64,000 bases of DNA from Siderastrea radians (lineage: Eukaryota > Cnidaria > Anthozoa > Scleractinia > Rhizangiidae), in NCBI GenBank assembly GCA_964017195.1, contig OZ024889.1, forward strand, positions 61,651,858 through 61,715,857, in the 5' to 3' direction. Below the pieces are notes generated by a model. It did not search any database. It had not been told where the DNA came from and saw only the letters and a list, made by a program, of their open reading frames with translations. A program made the position numbers and the translations under genes. Position 1 is the stretch's first letter, and each line of letters opens with the position of its first letter. Below are positions 43,916 through 57,100 of the stretch, one piece after another.

Positions 43916-44195
43916 AAAGTTATATTAATTCTACCTAATAACCTGGAGATTTACATAGCGGCATCCAATTTCAGGACAATAAAAACGCGACTTTTGGGTT
44001 TTTCTTTATAAAGACTGGTTAAATTAAAGGAAAACTTTTATACAGGTTTAGTTACTAATATTAATTAATTCTACCTAATCACCTGGAGTTTTACATAGCG
44101 GTATCTAATATCAGGGCAATAAAAACGGGACTTTTGGGTTTTTCTTTATAAAGACTGGTTAAATTAAAGGAAAACTTTTATACAGGTTTAGTTAC
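43916..44195. repeat. Tandem duplication, 2 x 140 bp, in the probable ADGRV1 3' UTR
   Basis: TTCTACCTAAT..CCTGGAG starts at 43929 and again at 44069; TACAGGTTTAGTTAC ends at 44055 and 44195. The copies differ at only a few positions (for example GGCATCCAATTT compared with GGTATCTAATAT). The block ends about 195 bp past the ADGRV1 stop codon. Confidence 0.92.
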
Positions 44196-44390
44196 AGAAA
44201 TCTCGTATTTACGATGGAGTTTTTCCAAACTGCACGCGACCAAACGACTTATTTCATTACTGTGCTATGAATAAGGTTATCAACATAGGAACAGACATAC
44301 AGTAATGTCCTTTAAGCGTAATCTTTACAAACCGTAAAAAGCAACAAGTAATAAAAATACAAAAATACAAAATTCACATTACAGCTTTTG

Positions 44391-44672
44391 TTATAAATGT
44401 GTATCAGCGATAGATATTCTTCTCATTTCATAATGTTCTTCTCCTTGTCCACCGCTGTCCAATTGCGGTTCTTTTTCGTCGTCTCGTGTTGGCTCTCGAT
44501 CATACTGGCCCCCAGTCTTCAGCGCAAATATCAGGTCGTCAAAGTCTCGGGTATCATCGTCATCCTCGAACATCTCATTTACTCGTCCCAGGCTCTCGGT
44601 GTCGTCCATGTTAACGAGCATTTTACGGCTGCCTTTAGGTGTGGCTCCATAATCTAAGTCATCCCAGTCACT
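44391..44672 (-). CDS. ADGRV1: ADGRV1 last exon: cytoplasmic tail with PDZ ligand
   Basis: 93 codons, starting [14 protein letters not shown]. It contains [17 protein letters not shown] and ends [12 protein letters not shown], with the stop at 44393-44391. DTHL (44405-44394) is a class I PDZ ligand. In vertebrates the ADGRV1 tail binds whirlin and harmonin-family PDZ proteins. Confidence 0.95.
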   Translation of the reverse strand, partial: SDWDDLDYGATPKGSRKMLVNMDDTESLGRVNEMFEDDDDTRDFDDLIFALKTGGQYDREPTRDDEKEPQLDSGGQGEEHYEMRRISIADTHL

Positions 44673-47600
44673 CTGTGTGGACAGAAAAAGCACGGCCAAA
44701 TGAGAAATACTATTCATAGATGTGGAAATGTAAAATAGCACTCAATAACCTCAGTCAGGGCTTAATTCCGTTTTCGGTAAAAAAGCAACTAGGAGTATAA
44801 CTTATCCTCCCTCCTTGGATGGGAAGGAAGTACATCCCAAGGCTCCCCTCCCCCGGGTAATTTGGCAAGTTTTCCTAACTCGCCAGTAGTACTTGAGGGG
44901 GGAGAAACAACTGGAACAATGTGTCCTGTCTATGGAAGGAACACTATGGTACAGATCTGGACCGAAACCGCCTACCTCTATTTGTAGAAGACGTTTAATT
45001 AACGCAACATGCGTAGGAGAAGGTTAACGTTATTTGAAGACTAGCATATGAGAATAAATCGCCACGGAACAAAACAACATCACAAACCAAAAAACGAACA
45101 AACAAACAAACAAACAAACAACAACAACCAAAAAGAACCATTTATGCAGCAGGATTACAAAAGAGCTGAAGCTAATCTTAACGGGGGAGACCCCTAACTA
45201 CAGATCTGGCGTTGTTGCTAAGAGATTTTTGTGGATGGTATTTTGTCATACGCTGTTTTGCAGTGTTTTGGGTCGCTATATTGGTGAAATGTGTTAGGAT
45301 AAGCATCTTGATATTAAAAATCAACATTACGCATTCGTAGCTAGTGCCAGTCCCCAAACATGCTTTAGAAAAGAAAATGTACTAGAGAAATTTGGCAAAA
45401 ACGGTTACAAAACCAAATATCAGGTGACTGTTAGATTTAAAACATACAAAAAGTAACAACAGATTTAGAAACTTTTTCATTGGTTTAGTTAAAGGAATTC
45501 CCAGACTGAAGAAGTTTGTTCTCTCTCACGTGCACCTTCTCCTCTCGAGAGCAGGGAGTTCGAGCTAGGAATCACGCTAGCGTTTTGTAAAATCACTCAG
45601 GCTCGATAGTATATAGCACTGAGGTCATAAATCGTTTATAGCTGTTAGTGTTTACACTGTGTTATTGTAAATTTATTTTAATCAGGTTCACTTGAACCTT
45701 TTGTTGCTCAATGAGATAATGGTGCAACATGTAAACTGACAAATGTTAAAAGCGTCGATTTGTTTTTAAGTCGTTAAGCTTCTCACTAAATACGCAAGTT
45801 TTGATATCGTTAAATTTAAGCATTGCTAAAATAGCAGCCTTAACGTAAATCCCCGTTATATTTAAACCAACTTTTTTTAAGGTTTATACGAAGCACATTC
45901 TGACAAAAGACCAAAAATATTTAACATTAAAATACTTCTTTTAAACTAACAACAATTATTCTTGTATTCGGATATCCAACCGCGGACTGGCGTCTTTCAA
46001 TTCTTGTCAGATAAACCTGACTCGGTAAGAAAGAAAAAGAAAAAAAAATCATGCACATCAATAATAAATTACTAAAAATACATGTAGAGTTAAATGGAAT
46101 TTTAATTAACATTTTTAATAATGTATTGTATTTTAAAGAACTTTAAATAACGTCTTTTCAACTGACGTCTAAAGGATTTTAACTGATTTAAGCAGAGACT
46201 TCAGTTATCACATTATTACGTTCTTTGTAAGTCAACAATTAATAAATCTAGGTCTTGACTGAACGTTTGCAACTCTGTCATTCCTTTTCACAGAAGAATA
46301 AGATCCGTTAGGTTCTTCTCGCATTCCGAGCAGAGACAAACATTTACATTTAAAAAAAGAAAGTTTAATAGTAAAGAGGGCTCAGAAACAATAATAGACA
46401 AATGCGCATCCAATGCACATTTCTCTACCCGCTTAGGGAAGAGCACACGACTTTAAAAAAAAAAACAAACAAACAAAGACAAAAAAAACCAAACAAACAA
46501 AAAACCTCTTAGTTTGTACCACGACAGCGTAGCTTGTGGGTTGTCGAGATAAATAATTCCCCTTCACAATAACAGGATTCAAAGTAAAAAGCATGTCGAC
46601 GTCCGTGACGCCACGGGTGGCTATGAGAAGTACGTTTAGCTTCTGACATGTTGACTTCATTAGCTCACGCCACAGACGTCAACATCACCGAAAAACGTCT
46701 CTAAAGAGGACGTGAGGCTTCCGGTCGCCCAGCCGGGGAAGGGGGGTACTCCCTATAGTGAACTATACGGGGAGGCTCCGCCCGAAAGGGGTGCCTTTTT
46801 CAAGCTCGCAGTATATTAAAGGGTGGGGAAAATTGCCATTTTAGTATACGAAAGGGTCACAAAATCAGCTGCAAAGTGAAAGAAATGGTGGCTAAAGAGA
46901 AGTATATCAAAGGGTACCACATTTTGGCCGAAATGACTACGCAACTGACTGAGACGACTGAAAACCCAGCAAAAACGTGGCGATTATAGGAAATCCTATT
47001 GTTTTGGTTTATCCTTGAGGTATGAGAAAGAGGTTCCATTTTCGGCTCTTGGTATACGAAAGGGGTGCCATTTTGGTAAAAATTAGTATATTAAAGGGTA
47101 AGGGTTTGAACCTCCCGGTGGAGCCTCCCCGTAAAAATATTTATTGAGTAGCCCAGCCGGGTCGCCCAGTAAAACATCCAGGACGTCAAAGTCTTGTTCA
47201 CAAGAACCCTCACATCTGGATCAACGATATTTCAAGAGACCAAAACTTTAAACGTACTAGTCTCAAACATAAAAGCTTCATTCCGTATGCTTTGCTAAGT
47301 CTTACCGGATCATCCGGGGAATTTCTCATCCCGGGTCTTTTAAGGCTGGCAATCGAGGGCCCAGGGCTCCCCGGACTGTCCCTGAACATGTCGTCACGTA
47401 ATTCAATGGGCGGTGGAACAGATGGCACGGCAAACGTCTGCTTAAACACGCCGCGTAACTGGTTACGCAAGCAGCAGTACCAGATAAACACGTACAATGC
47501 CTGGAGATTAAAACGAAAAGAGAAAATATTTTAGTGAGCCTTTGTCCACGTCGTTGGCAATTGTCATTTACTAACGGATTCTCGACATCTGTCAAACCAT

Positions 47601-48066
47601 AACTGTTAGTTTCAACTCCAACATGGCAGTTTATTTATCTTTTCATGTGCACGTCAGCTGCTCCTCATGATCGTGAAAACAACGGCAAAATTCAAAATAA
47701 TTTCTACTCTAAATCGCGGCAACAAGGGCCAATTTATTTGCAATTCAAATGATCCCCATTTTGTGTAAGGTGTATAGATTCAAGTATGTTTTTGAGCTTC
47801 CCAAAGTGGAACAAAAACTGATAACATTGCCTTTCTCATCGCGTGCATTGGTTTTGAAGGATAATAGAATGTTTACTAGTTGTCCCTTGTAACTTTACAC
47901 AGATTCTTTGTTATGGCTCTTACCAGTATAGCGTCCAGTACAATAAATGTGATGATCATCCATAAGGACCCGAAAGCCAGGTGAAGCCCAGCAAACAACC
48001 AGACCAGTGTTAGAAGCACGAAGAGTCCCATAATGTATCGGATTTCTGGAACACAAAATAATAACC

Positions 48067-48117
<51 letters not shown>

Positions 48118-51100
48118 ATCGATCGATCGATCGATCAGTAACAAACGAAAAAAGGGGTCAGTTAGCGGTCCGTCAGGGTTCCCTCTGACGAAAGGCTAAC
48201 GCTCGGAACTTCAGCTTTTGGATTTTTTACGGTGGCCAATTTTCCCTTTATCATATAAACTTTTGTGAGTCAAGACAGTCGGTCTGTCGGTTCGGTCGGT
48301 CAGTCGATCGAACGATCAGTCAAATGTGTGTCAATGGAGTCAATTCAGGTTTTGTCATGCAATCTGTAAAACACGAAATGACAAACACTGGAAGCCTGGC
48401 AAGTTTTTTTTTTTGCTCTTTTTTTTTTTGACCCGAAAAAAAAACACATAAAGTCATTTAAACACCTTACTAAGACCAACTTCTACGTTTGTGGCTTCTA
48501 TAGCCACATTGCCTTAAGAGAAGTTCTCCATTAGGATGAAAAGGGTTGAGAAGTGATAAGCAAGTACCTCGGATATTGTAATGTCCGCGGAATATATCGT
48601 CGTAATACTTCCATTGTGGAGTGACCTGGTACGCCTGAGTGAACACCACGGCCACGCCCATCAGCAGGAGGAGGACTGGGCCGACTGCGCCGGCCAGTGC
48701 AGCATAAGCGTTCGGTATAAAGCACCTGCTCAATCAAAATAGTGGTATGTTAAAATAGGATAAAGTTCACTAAGAAATTAAGTTAAAAAGTTAGAAAATC
48801 AATTTGATTTGATGGTTGTTCGAAGTCTCGAAAGTAGCGTCCCCGGGAGGTACCGATCTTTTTTCGTAGCTTGACTTTCTCCCTGGGCAAGGACGGATCT
48901 CGTTATGGGAACAGCTTATACATTCCGAGCATTTACAGAGATTTTTACACAGTTCCGCCTATATAAGTGGCACTTTTCAGCTACCACCTCCATGGTTGAA
49001 AATCCCCGTAACACTAACTTACCCAGGAACACCCATGCAGGACCTAAAGGCATCTGTCACACGTAATTAACAGAGGAACCGTGGAAAGAGTGGGGCACGG
49101 GTGCCAAATGAGGTAAACTGGTTGCAAACAGAGCGACTAGACAGATAGCACATACTTTAAAGTTCATCCGACGTACGTCAAAACGTCTACCTGGCACTGA
49201 CCACCCAAACTGCAGACCGCTAGACATTAAAAAGTCTTTTAAAGCCATACTTACATGTCTCCATTGTCGTGTACATCAGCGTAGGCTTTGGTGAACGCCC
49301 AATCAAAGCCCAGTTGTGTTACCATGATATAGAGCACCACAACCACGACAGGCAAGCCTAGAGGAAAAAACACACAAAATCAAGTTAAGCAGTCATTAAT
49401 TATAATAGAGATTATGACTACTAAGGATATGAAATAAATAAGAATATAAACTCACCCCATCCAAGAATGAAGAACAAAACAAACTTTCTGTCCGTGTGTT
49501 CATCATTGAGGACGAAAGTTTTCCACAAGTTCCACGCCTGAAAACGAGCAATAATTCATGAAAAATTTAACATAATATCATGGCAACAAAACCGTTCCCT
49601 GGGAGAACACAGTTAGTGGAAAGCCCGGTTGTTTACACTGTGGCCTCCAACAGTGAAGGAAATGAAATTTCTCTTCACATTATCATACTTGTTCAAATAG
49701 TCAAGTGACGAGAATACAGAAAGTGATCACCAAAGATAAGATTTCTTGATATTTAGACAAATTCTCCTTACTAGTTCCATAAGAAATGTATGGTGAACAG
49801 TAAGGAGAATACGCATTTTTTTATCAGGGGTTAAAGGGTTAATAGAAGAGAGCAACATCTGAAATTAAATGTCAACATAAACAAATGAGAGTAGGCGAAA
49901 AAGTTAGATTTTTGGAGAGGATAACCTATAGGTGCTGATTTATAAATCCAACTCGTGGTCAAGCGAGCCTTGAACACAGGATCTCCAGATTAGAAGTCTA
50001 ACTCCCTAACCACGAGTCCATTCCAGATCCAAAGTAATTCGTGGCTTTAGAAACGAGTAAAGGATGGGAACGAGTTTTAAAAATTAATCGATTACATTCA
50101 GATTAAGTTCGTTGTCTGACAAAGCACCTCGAAAATGACAAATACTGCCAAGTTTCGAACTAATCGGTTGGTTAGAAACAGAATAAATGGCTTTCAAAAA
50201 TTGCACAATTCACAGAGTTTGTATAGTTGGTTACGGGGGGGGACAAGCCCGTTCGTATGAGAACCTCGCTGTATTTGAAAAGCTGTAGTTTAGTGCCTTT
50301 TTATCCAATGTTCTCAAACTTGGCAAGGCTGCTAATTCTGACATGCTCTTTTATGTAATGAATGTAATGAAACATTGCTTTTGTAATTAATTGATTTCCG
50401 CGACATTTTGTATTATTTTGGTGCCACGCACCTACTCCTTTTTTGAAGTGGCGAGTGTGAAGGTAAAGGTATTATCTTGCACAAGAGGCCCAAATTGCGG
50501 GACTTCTCTTCGGGGTTTGAAGAATGAAAAAAAAAGCATCCTACTATCATCTACTGCTTTCCCTTCCCCATTTTTACCCTGGGTGAGATATGTTATATTA
50601 CTATTCAACAAATTGTCACTATGCCCATATATGGTAAGGAAGCCCTCAATATCTGTCATCCGTACATGACAGATATCCTGCGATATACGTAAATGACCAT
50701 ATTTGGAAGTACACTGCAGATTTTCTTTCACGGCTTGTCTGGCGGCCATTTTGAAAAGCGAGGCAGTTTTAGCAGTGTTGTCCGGAAATTTTAACTCCCT
50801 GGAAGAAACTTTCCACGATTAAATGCTCTCAAGACGTCAAAAAGTATTTGCTTCAGCTCACAAAGATATCCAGAGGTTGACTTGGAATTTTCATAGTGAG
50901 AACTCAACCAAGAAAATGCTATTGCGAACGAAGCAGCACACTTGCTCACGGAAAGTTGTAAAGTTGAAAAGATTTTAATTCACAGGAAGAGGACTTATTC
51001 TCGGTAAGGTAGCAATATTTTTTTCACTTTGTCTTGTCATTTCCAAACATGAGTTTGTAAATAAGTCTTTTTAAGTGAACGGTAGTAAACTTCGATTTCT

Positions 51101-54100
51101 TAAAGTTCTGTTTTGATTTTTATTATGTGTTGCTAGTTTTTAGCGTTTTCATCATAGAACCATAGTTTTTCTCGTTCTGAAAATGGTAGTCGCTGAGAAT
51201 TTGTTGAATAATAAAACAATTATCCTGCTCAATCTTGCGGAATATCCCCTGATTTAGCCAACTCGGCCTACGGCCTCGTCGGCTAAGTATCAGGTGATAT
51301 TCCGCGCGATTTCGCAGGATAATTGTTAAATAGCCCAACGTGTGGATATTCATACCCCCAAAATTTGTCGGTAGAACGTTCTGCAACTGGGTGGCAAGAT
51401 AGAATGTGGAGCAAATTTTTCTGCTTAAGAAAACAAAATGATGGCAAAGAGTGGGTCTTGAACTACGAACTACAGATTTTACATCTTTCGTGCTTTCTAG
51501 GCAAAATTTTTTCCTTCTAAACCAGTAAGTGATACCTCCTCCTATAAACCAAAGATATATTACCTCAATAAACATCCACGTGAACTGGCATAGGAAGAAA
51601 TAATGGAAGAACATAGCGAGCACGGAACAGCGCGTAGGTTCGTCCACCAATGTGGGACTCAGGTAAGCGCCCAGAACAAACATCAGCTGAAGAATAAAAC
51701 AACAGGGAGAAACTTCATTTAAGCATGGGTGTATACAGAGTAATGTGGACTAAGGAAAGTAATATTGCAAGGAAAGTAATATTGCAAGGAAAGAAAAGCA
51801 AGAACGGGATAAAAGAACATTTTAGGTGCCCCGACTTTTTTTGGAATAAACGCCCACGCGTCATCAATGTGTGGTAATGGAAATGTGTGTGTTTTTCACG
51901 AGTTGCACTTGCCTCGTAACTCAGTACACTGTAAACTGAAAACAGTATTCAAATTTAAAATAAAAACTGAGTTTACTTTGCTTTCACAGAAACGTTTTTG
52001 GAACAAATCTCCACTAAAATAATTATTTCGTACAGGCAAGACCATAAGATAGCGAATGAGAGGTAATAAATTAAACAAGAGAAAGTGTGTTTCATCAGGA
52101 TATCCAAACACCGCCAAGCGGGTTGAAAAATCGAGGTGCAGCCGAGTATTTTTAAACTGACTTCGAGGTGTTTGGGTACCTGATTAAACACTCTTTCGAG
52201 TTTTGATATGGCTTCTCAAACCATTCACAATTCTCGGAGAAATTCAAAACAAAAGTTCGCAAAATTTTACGCTAATTAAGATCCGGCATCTAAACCACGG
52301 TCACGGTAATGATTTCCTTTGTTTTCTCTTCATGAATTACTAATGAGTTTAAGAAAAAACTTTCCTGGACTCACCTGACCCATCATTCCGGAAAAGAACA
52401 GATGCATGAGCAGCTTGGCAGCAAACATGTTTGCAACTGAGCACAAATGATGGATGATTACTGACAAAGCAAATACACCCTGATGACAAGAACAGAACAA
52501 ATAGCCATTGAAATTGTGCACAAATCAATGATAGCAAGAACGCTGACTTTAGTTCAATTTAGTCTGTAAACATGTGAGAAGTGTCTAATTTGTTAAGTTT
52601 GAATTGTACGTGCAACGAAAACACCGTAAACGTAGCTGCAAGTGCAATCACAAGCACATGTAAACATCAAGCCATAGAAAAAGAAATGGTCCTTTAGCTA
52701 TTCGCATTTATTTCACGCAAACACAAGTATTCTGCGGCTGTAAGTAAGAGAACAAAAGCAACACCAAACTTAATAGCACATTATTGTGATTTACACAGCG
52801 CCTTTTTCGTATGTACATGTTAAAATGGACTTTCTAACTTAGGGGGTGAGAACGAACGTCTGCATCTTGGACCACTCATGGCAACCGCTATCAGCTTATT
52901 TGTAATCTCACGCCATATAAAAGAACAGAGGATATAGTACTCAAACTTATTTACTTTTCTTCACATATGACGACCTACCATGCAGACAAAGCAGACCACA
53001 TAGAAAGCAATGTTATAACCAGCTCTGTCATCGCTCTCGCCTTGAGCTGCAAAGATGGAGAGATGGTCGCACTGACACTCCACATAGTCTCCTTCATCAC
53101 TCTAGAAAACAAGAAATAACACAGTGAATAATACACTTCAATATTAATGACGCCAAAACATTTATTTAGATTTATACACACTTGGCTCCCTTGTTCCGTC
53201 TAACACCCTGCCGCTGTTTGTAAAAAAATTTCCACCCACAACTTTCTCGCGCTCTTTTTCATGACGCTTTCAACAATCAGAACACAATCAGAAGCCATCA
53301 GAACAAAATCAGAATAAAATTAATCACGGGGCAAATGGTAAAATAATAAGTTCTTACTTTTTTACTGCAGCCTTCCTTAGACCAAGCTGACTTCGAGTGA
53401 TCCCAGTACACACAACTAAAGAAATACAAACAAGTTAATAAAGCAAAGGAAAGGGAACGATGACTGCAAGAACAAGAACTGAAGATTAGGGCTGTGACCA
53501 TCGTTTCAGCTATCCAGGTGAAACAAATAAATCGAGATTACTTACTCGGCTCCCTTTGGAGTGACTCGCTTGTTGTTCGTATAAATGCGATAAGTGACGG
53601 GATTTCTGCTGTTAACACTGGATGAGGAGACATTTAATGAAGTGGAGAGTACCTGAGGAAAGATGGCACTGTAAGCATAATGTATACACTTTCACACGAG
53701 TATAGGACCATTAAGGGAGTTAGACCCAGGAGGATGCTCCAACCACTGAAATAAAAGGAAGGTCAAAAGCATTAAAGAAAGACAAGAACTATTTTTTTAT
53801 CTAATTTTTTAATTTATATTTGTAACGCGCATTCGAAAACCTATGTTGAATTTGCGCGCTATAAATGCATATTATTATCATTATTATTATTATGAGATTT
53901 ACTCAACCGTAATGTTAAAATCGTAAAAGAAAGCTGGGAAATCGGTAATGTTACAAGCATTTTAACGTCGTTTCAAGCTTAGCGGGGAAAAGTGGTTTTG
54001 GGTGTTACAGGAATTGCCTCTAACGCGTGGATTCACAAACAAAGAATAGCTATAATCACGCTTAAGAAATAGGTAGACTGGTTTAGTACGCAAAGAAATA

Positions 54101-57100
54101 ACAACGAACGCTAGACAACTTGAAATACGTTAGCCGCGCCTATGTAGTTATCGCAAGGCATCGTTATAATGTGAAGAAAAAAGGAAAGATACAGAGCTAA
54201 ACTTATCTAGACCGGGGTGTGCAGAGATTTGCCGTAACTGTGGAAGATTATGCCATAAACTCTAACCTTGTCACTGATAATAGGTGGTTGATCAGGCTTG
54301 TTAAACCAGTGAGCGGTCTGGTAGTCAATAAAGTGAACATCGCGGCACTAGAAAACAAACACGGAATAATGTCAGAATAAAAATAAACACTTTTCAGATC
54401 TCATTTTTACAGGTATCTAGCAAATCGCAAGTTACAAGGTGCGTTCTATTTTGAGGTAAAAGACGTCTAAAAATGTTTGTCAAAAACTAAAGGTTGCATT
54501 TGTGCACACATTTGTCGACTAAAATTTTGACACCTACGAAAATATTTATTAAGCTGGCATAAAAAGTGAAGGGTGGTGAGAAAGAAGACGGACGCTAAAC
54601 AAAAACAGAAAATGTGAAACTATTAACATATAAACACAGGGAGACCAGAAAACTCGAAAACGAACAAGACACAAACAAAAGAAATAATACAGTATACCAC
54701 CAGAGTCACATACACACCTCTGAGTCACTGGATGAAGTCTCCAACAAATTGGACGGATACTGGAAGTAATCTTTCCCTCTGCTAAAAAGAGATAAGAAGA
54801 ACCACTTGAGTATAAAGCGAATAATAGTTCATCAACATAGACAAAACAGATTCCTTAAAGGCTCTACAATTTATATCCAATTTACCCAGATTTGATCTGC
54901 AGTCCGTTTAGTTGAGCAGGCGTCCGTCTAAATCCTTCCACTGTGGCATACGTTCCTGTCAAGGAAGCGCCTTGTTTATCTGCACATTGCAGACCGTTTA
55001 GTAGAGAAAATGCAAACTCCTCGAATACGATCGAGAATTTATCTTGACCCCTGAAAAGTGGCAGGAAATAGTTCGTGTTAGCGTAGTTCAAAGTTGGAGA
55101 AGATTATTACACATATGTAGTGCTACTTTTAGGGCTGGTAATTTAAGCGAAGCCTAAGTACATGTAGACCCGGTTTAAAAGGCTAAATCGAGGTTAACAA
55201 GAGGTTTTCAGAAATCACGGTTAAGCCGGGTCTGAATTGCATTAATAGGACGCGGAAAATCCCGAGTCCATGAAAACCACGTTTAAGCGACGTCTAACAT
55301 GCAAGTGTGACTATTGCTTCGACCATCAACTTCCGAGGGAACGGTATTATCTCACTGTTTTGTTTTACCCTACGACTTGACCCTTTAAAATTGTCACAAT
55401 TTTGAAAAGAATTTTCGGAAAAGTTTCCTGCCTCCGGCTTATAAAAATGAACAACATATTTTTGTACGGCTTACATGAAATATCTCTTGTGGTCTTCACC
55501 TCCCGATATAGAATTAAAATGCAAAAAGAAATATATTTGCATAGTTTTTGTGCATACCTAGTGTCGTCTCTAGCAGGGTTCAACAGCTCATCAAAGATTC
55601 TCATGAGCAAATTGTTTGATCTGTCTTCCAACCTAGAAAAACAGATGTTTAATTGTTTTATTAAGGATGTTGCTCGTTGCCCTCTATCAAATGTGTGGAT
55701 TTTCTGTGTTTGGATAATCTGGATTTCCGTTAATGCACCTTCTTATGCAAGGACATTGTATTTCATATATGACTTGTAAGTGAGAAAAGCGAAAAGGATT
55801 AATCTCAACTTTACTCCTCAGAAGAAGGAAAAGGGCAGCTTTCTAAAGAACATTTTGTTTTAAATATTACTTGTAACTGCCAAAAGCCAAAAGGAGTAAT
55901 CTTAACTTTATCACTCCAAAGCTAGTAGGAAAAGGGCAGCTTTCTGAAAAATCATTTTTACGTGGCATTTTAAAGCTCCTGTGCACACTTATTGCATCAT
56001 TGAGCAACTCACGGTTCAGCCCGGCTCTTCTTGTAATTTAAGATGGCACTAATTGTGTCGCGGGTCAGATGCAGTCGGTCCTCATCCAGTGTTTTCTGGA
56101 CACTGGTGTGCAGCTCAGTGAGAATACTACAAAAAGAAACACAATAATCATACCGCTCATGCAACGTTAGACTCCACCACTCTCCTCAAAAGGAGGTGCC
56201 TCAGTAATAATGTAAGACAAACAACCCACGTTGTCCCGTAAAGTATACATCGACACCAAGTGTCGACAAGTGTAATGGGACGCTTGAAGGCGGGAAACGA
56301 TTTCGAATGCCAAGAGGTTCCTTAATACTAAAACTAGCAAAAACAAACGGACAAACAGGCAGGCAGACACAAACAAAGACAACAACAAAAACATGTCTGT
56401 AAGCTAACCGGATACGGTTTGCACAAAAGGAAACACTTAGAGTCACTGAAGAGATTCAAAGCCTTCTGTAGATCTCACAAGAAATCACAAGGCAACGTCT
56501 GGCGAGTTAGGCCTTCGTGAAGTCCCATGCTCGCCAGAACTCAAAACATTTTAACTTTCTACCAGAAGGATTCTAAAACGTAAGTTTACAGTGACAAAGG
56601 AAAATGCCTCACCGGAAGATGTCGTCATCAGTGAGTGGAGTTTGGATAGCGAAGGCGCGTAACCTGAGGAACACTGCTGTCTCTTTGTTGTCAGAGATGA
56701 TAACCATTGAGGTGTTGAAATCCTTGAGAATCCTATGTGAGCAGGAAAGCGATGTGAAAATATTAGTACTTCATGTCACCCACAGTTTGTTGTTCATAAG
56801 AGGGCTAAATAATGCAGCAAGACTTACTTCGCGCCTCCAGTGGCGTTGACCAAAACGACTTCAAAAGCTTTTGGGTACTTAGTGGCGGACGCTTCTCGGG
56901 GAGTTAGAGTGATGAAGATGAGCTTTGACGTCTGGAAAGATAAAATACAAAAACACTCCTTTAAAATCACTGCCACGTCAAAACGACAGGAGGCAAGGTG
57001 GCACGCGTGGCTCTTCCCGGATTCAACTCCGTGCTTTGCACACAACCAGCTGGCCAGCCTACTGGCAGTTGGGATTCTTAGAGATGTTATGTCTGTTTGA

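Noticed and set aside
48069..48137. Regular short repeats considered as a CRISPR-like array
   Set aside because: Simple CAAT/CGAT microsatellite without spacers.
51123..51683. A 186-codon minus-strand frame starting like TM2-TM3 and running on
   Set aside because: Only 51686-51564 is exon; the rest reads through intron and the transposon copy past a clear GT donor.
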